NCBI GenBank assembly: GCA_026770585.1
Contig: MU646468.1
Location: 34,721-47,552, forward strand
Length of the DNA stretch: 12,832 nt
DNA from: Baffinella frigidus
Taxonomy: Eukaryota > Cryptophyceae > Cryptomonadales > Baffinellaceae
Direction: 5' to 3'
Each line of letters starts with the position of its first letter. Position 1 is the stretch's first letter. A program made the position numbers and the translations under genes. This document shows positions 10,938 to 12,832 of this stretch, piece by piece. The notes below the pieces were generated by a model, which had not been told where the DNA came from, ran no database searches, and saw only the letters and a list, made by a program, of their open reading frames with translations.

Positions 10938-10972
10938 ACGTCAGGTGATTGGTGCGCAGCTGCACGACTGTC
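10938..10972 (-). pseudogene. gene 4, exon 1 head relic
   Basis: Minus strand TVVQLRTNHLT matches TVVQFRTMLDN of exon 1. It is followed on the plus side by a copy of the GGGGAGGGGGTCAG acceptor tract (10983-11000), so exon head and acceptor were duplicated together. Confidence 0.4.
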
Positions 10973-11112
10973 GACCCCCTCCGCCGGGGAGGGGGTCAGG
11001 ACCCGAGCGGGAAACGAGCGACACCTGTGTGTGACTGGCGGGTGCTTGGTGGGCTCGCCTTGCGTGACCACTGGTGGGTTCACGCTACTACGTGGCGGTG
11101 ACCTCACGTTAA

Positions 11113-11150
11113 GCGAACCTGGTAGGTTCACGCGAACCCGGTAGGTTCAC
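11113..11150. repeat. 19-bp tandem hairpin repeat
   Basis: GCGAACCTGGTAGGTTCAC followed by GCGAACCCGGTAGGTTCAC. Each unit is itself a small hairpin (GAACCT-GGT-AGGTTC). Related GGTGGGTTCACGC and CAGCGTGAAC flank it. Confidence 0.75.
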
Positions 11151-11155
11151 ACAGC

Positions 11156-11338
11156 GTGAACTGCGGTGTCTGGGAGGCCGTGGGGGAGCTGCTAACACAG
11201 CTTGCACAGTGTCGAATGCCACTGGTTCCCCCTGGGCTTTCTATAACTCCGCCAGCCCCCGTGGCCACAACCCCACGGACTGCCGTCATATCACTGGACG
11301 ATATGCACGAACACCAACGGCGCTGCTGCCTGACGTAG
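11156..11338 (+). CDS. weak exon candidate
   Basis: Open plus frame reading VNCGVWEAVGELLTQLAQCR, then Pro-rich, and VISLDDMHEHQRRCCLT before TAG, immediately followed by GTAAGAAC. No ATG at the start; GC3 is only moderate and the minus strand is also open. A candidate only. Confidence 0.22.
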   Translation: MNCGVWEAVGELLTQLAQCRMPLVPPGLSITPPAPVATTPRTAVISLDDMHEHQRRCCLT

Positions 11339-11356
11339 GTAAGAACGGAACGGAGG

Positions 11357-11459
11357 GCCAAGGGGGGGAGCAAAAGAGTCTGGCTCGCCCCTTGGCCGCC
11401 CAGCCAGGCCGAAAAAAATGCTGCGACCCCGACCACTGCGGCCTTTTTTCAGCTCCCCC
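11357..11459. repeat. nested inverted repeats
   Basis: GGCCAAGGGG (11357 on) / CCCCTTGGCC (11388-11397) form a 10-bp stem. GGGGGAGC (11364-11371) pairs alternatively with GCTCCCCC (11452-11459), and CGAAAAAAATGCTGCG faces CTGCGGCCTTTTTTCAG. Likely an old fold-back element. Confidence 0.45.
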
Positions 11460-11640
11460 GCTCAAAACACTCTTCGTTTCCGCTGATAAACCCTCCTCCC
11501 CTCCCTCAGAACCTCGCCGCCCATCACCTCGATTTAGATTCGGGGAGAAAGAAAAAGTCTCCGTTCCTTGGGCCCGCCTCAAAACTCTCAGGTTACGGGC
11601 ACGACCCCGCCCTAAAGGAACCCTCGACGACGACCTGTGA
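11460..11640. other. no supported gene
   Basis: Both strands are open over this stretch, but neither shows codon bias or bounded splice sites. No repeat is seen. Confidence 0.35.
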
Positions 11641-12050
11641 CCCAAATTGATTGCGTCTTTCTACCCTCTCCCGCTATTAGCATTGTAGCTGGTACAAAGG
11701 GGTCGAGTCGATGGACGCGCGTTCGTATTCCGAACAGCAACACTCGTTTTCAATTTAGTACCAGGAATTGAAATCCTGGTTACCTTCGAGTCGATGGACG
11801 CACGGCTAAAAATACCGCATAAATGTAATATATGAATTTAAAACATTGTTGTGATTTTATGTTTACATCTAGAAAATCACGTTTCGATAACTGTCTTTCT
11901 ATTCAATTCACGTCCACCAATATCAACCTTTTCGTCAAGGATCTTTAAAATGACCGCGCTGTGACCTTCTGAAAAGGTGCAAGTGACTCGTCACGACCCC
12001 GTAAGCGTCACCGTTATAATACTTGTTAAAAAAATAAGAGGTGTTTGGGG
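11641..12050. other. AT-rich block
   Basis: The most AT-rich part of the window, clearly unlike its surroundings. It holds a direct repeat TCGAGTCGATGGACGC (about 11703 and 11788), a 7-bp-stem hairpin ACCAGGA..TCCTGGT (11760-11780) and long A/T runs. No exon fits. It could be an intergenic or promoter region, or inserted foreign DNA. Confidence 0.4.
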
Positions 12051-12133
12051 TACAGCCTGTCGCAAGGGTCTGAATATTTCCTCTTGCCTGTCGTCGCGTG
12101 GGATCCAACAGCAACACATGTCCCTGCTCCCCA

Positions 12134-12173
12134 ATCTCTGAAGCTACACATCTAAACCCTACACCTTGACGAG
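12134..12173 (+). repeat. direct repeat, copy 1
   Basis: CTGAAGCTACACATCTAAAC then CCTACACC.TGAC. Repeated at 12369-12402 with few changes; the AAACCCTACACC part is telomere-like. Confidence 0.7.
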
Positions 12174-12368
12174 AAGTGCCTGGCGGGCTTAGGAAGCTGT
12201 CATACATGTCGATCCCGGGGCGGCAGAGCCAAGTGACCCTAACCCCCCAACCTCAAATCACACCTTGCACCTACACCCTGCACGTTACGACATTGCGACG
12301 CTGCAATGGTGTTGATGTTGCGTGCCATCGTGACACCCTACTGTACCCGACACCCTTCCCCCTAATCC

Positions 12369-12402
12369 CTGAAGCTACACATCTAAACCCTACACACTGA
12401 CA
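12369..12402 (+). repeat. direct repeat, copy 2
   Basis: Second copy of the 12134-12173 sequence. It ends CTGACAGG and precedes the exon candidate at 12401; its CTGAC could serve as a branch site. Confidence 0.7.
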
Positions 12403-12676
12403 GGGGGGGCATCCGCCAGCACACACGTCCGTACCTGCTGGGGCGGCGTCCTCCTCCGCGGTCGGTGACGGCACTGCATCTTCGGGGGTTGGCCTCGTGG
12501 ACACGCAGCGTGGGGCGGCGGCGGGGGGGCGCGTGCCGAGCGGCGGGGCGGCGGTCCTGGGTCGGGCGAGACGGGTTGTCTCTGCGGACAGGATGGGTGG
12601 CACGCGCACGGATCCCAAGTCCGACACGCGATCGCCGCTTCCCGACGACGTACTGCCCCTGTCCTCCTTGGTGTGA
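12401..12676 (+). CDS. possible terminal exon
   Basis: Open plus frame from 12401 to TGA at 12674. Low-complexity Ala/Gly/Ser at first, then VLGRARRVVSADRMGG, TRTDPKSDTRSPLPDDVLPL and SSLV. A CTGAC and GCATCCGCCAG (ending 12419) could be the branch site and acceptor. GC3 is about 79%, only slightly better than the next frame, so this is tentative. Confidence 0.28.
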   Translation, partial: QGGHPPAHTSVPAGAASSSAVGDGTASSGVGLVDTQRGAAAGGRVPSGGAAVLGRARRVVSADRMGGTRTDPKSDTRSPLPDDVLPLSSLV

Positions 12677-12744
12677 ACTTGCGTGGGCGATTGCCGGATG
12701 GGTTCCAATTGGTGAGACCGTGTACGCCACCATCTGCTGTGATT

Positions 12745-12832
12745 CACAAGCCTCAACCCTCCACCGTCAACCGCCAACCCTCAACCACATCCTGAATCCT
12801 CAACCCGCAACCGCAACCCTCAACCGACACCC
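12745..12832 (+). repeat. CCCTCAACC-type degenerate repeat
   Basis: Irregular CCCTCAACC / CCGCAACC units, a decayed C-rich telomere-like tract at the window edge. Confidence 0.65.

Noticed and set aside
11286-11645. Opposed 119- and 143-residue ORFs
   Set aside because: Both strands are open without codon bias; low-complexity Arg/Gly/Ser content points to GC-rich non-coding DNA.
11755-11785. tRNA T-arm
   Set aside because: The stem-loop has the wrong loop sequence, and no acceptor, D or anticodon arm can be drawn around it.
11935-12207. 90-residue minus ORF with GEQGHVLLLDPTRRQ
   Set aside because: AT-ending codons, no splice support, and part of it is read from a telomere-like direct repeat.

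Overview
The window looks like GC-rich nuclear DNA from a eukaryotic alga, probably one with a secondary (complex) plastid. Three things point there. Short GC3-rich exons are bordered by GT..AG splice signals. Many interstitial TTTAGGG / CCCTAAA telomere-type repeats are present. The clearest protein start (position 1698, + strand) reads as an ER signal peptide followed by an ADA-F-MAP junction and a basic S/R/T-rich stretch, the bipartite plastid-targeting form of heterokont, haptophyte, cryptophyte, chromerid and dinoflagellate proteins. I cannot choose among these lineages. No bacterial operon, tRNA, rRNA or CRISPR array is seen. No family could be assigned to any mature protein; all gene models are read from sequence alone.

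Layout. (1) 86-1505, minus: gene 1, with exons A, B and C in matching phase and then three tandem copies of a fourth exon (D3 decayed, D2 and D1 intact). Its introns carry fold-back elements. (2) 1698-2195, plus: first exon of a predicted plastid-targeted protein, head-to-head with gene 1. (3) 2480-3212, minus: gene 2, a small two-exon membrane protein whose second exon has two further diverged copies inside the intron. (4) 3724-6065, plus: gene 3, an array with about six full or partial copies of a membrane-helix exon, then three copies of a second exon, then two copies of a terminal exon. (5) 6086-8690: mostly small fold-back (MITE-like) elements of several families and a 31-bp minisatellite, with no convincing gene. 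(6) 8690-10972, minus: gene 4, with six copies or remnants of a downstream exon (8915-9788) and six copies or remnants of an upstream exon (9863-10972), mixed with TTTAGGG-like tracts. (7) 10990-12832: little certain; two weak exon candidates, fold-backs and an AT-rich block.

The main observation is organisational. In genes 1 to 4 it is individual exons, not whole genes, that are tandemly multiplied. Copies of one exon cluster together before the cluster of the next exon begins, and in the best pairs the differences between copies are synonymous or conservative in one strand and frame. This is the layout of mutually exclusive exon clusters, although decay of many copies means that a graveyard of slipped exon duplicates is the rival explanation. 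Telomere-like repeats and fold-back elements fill the introns.
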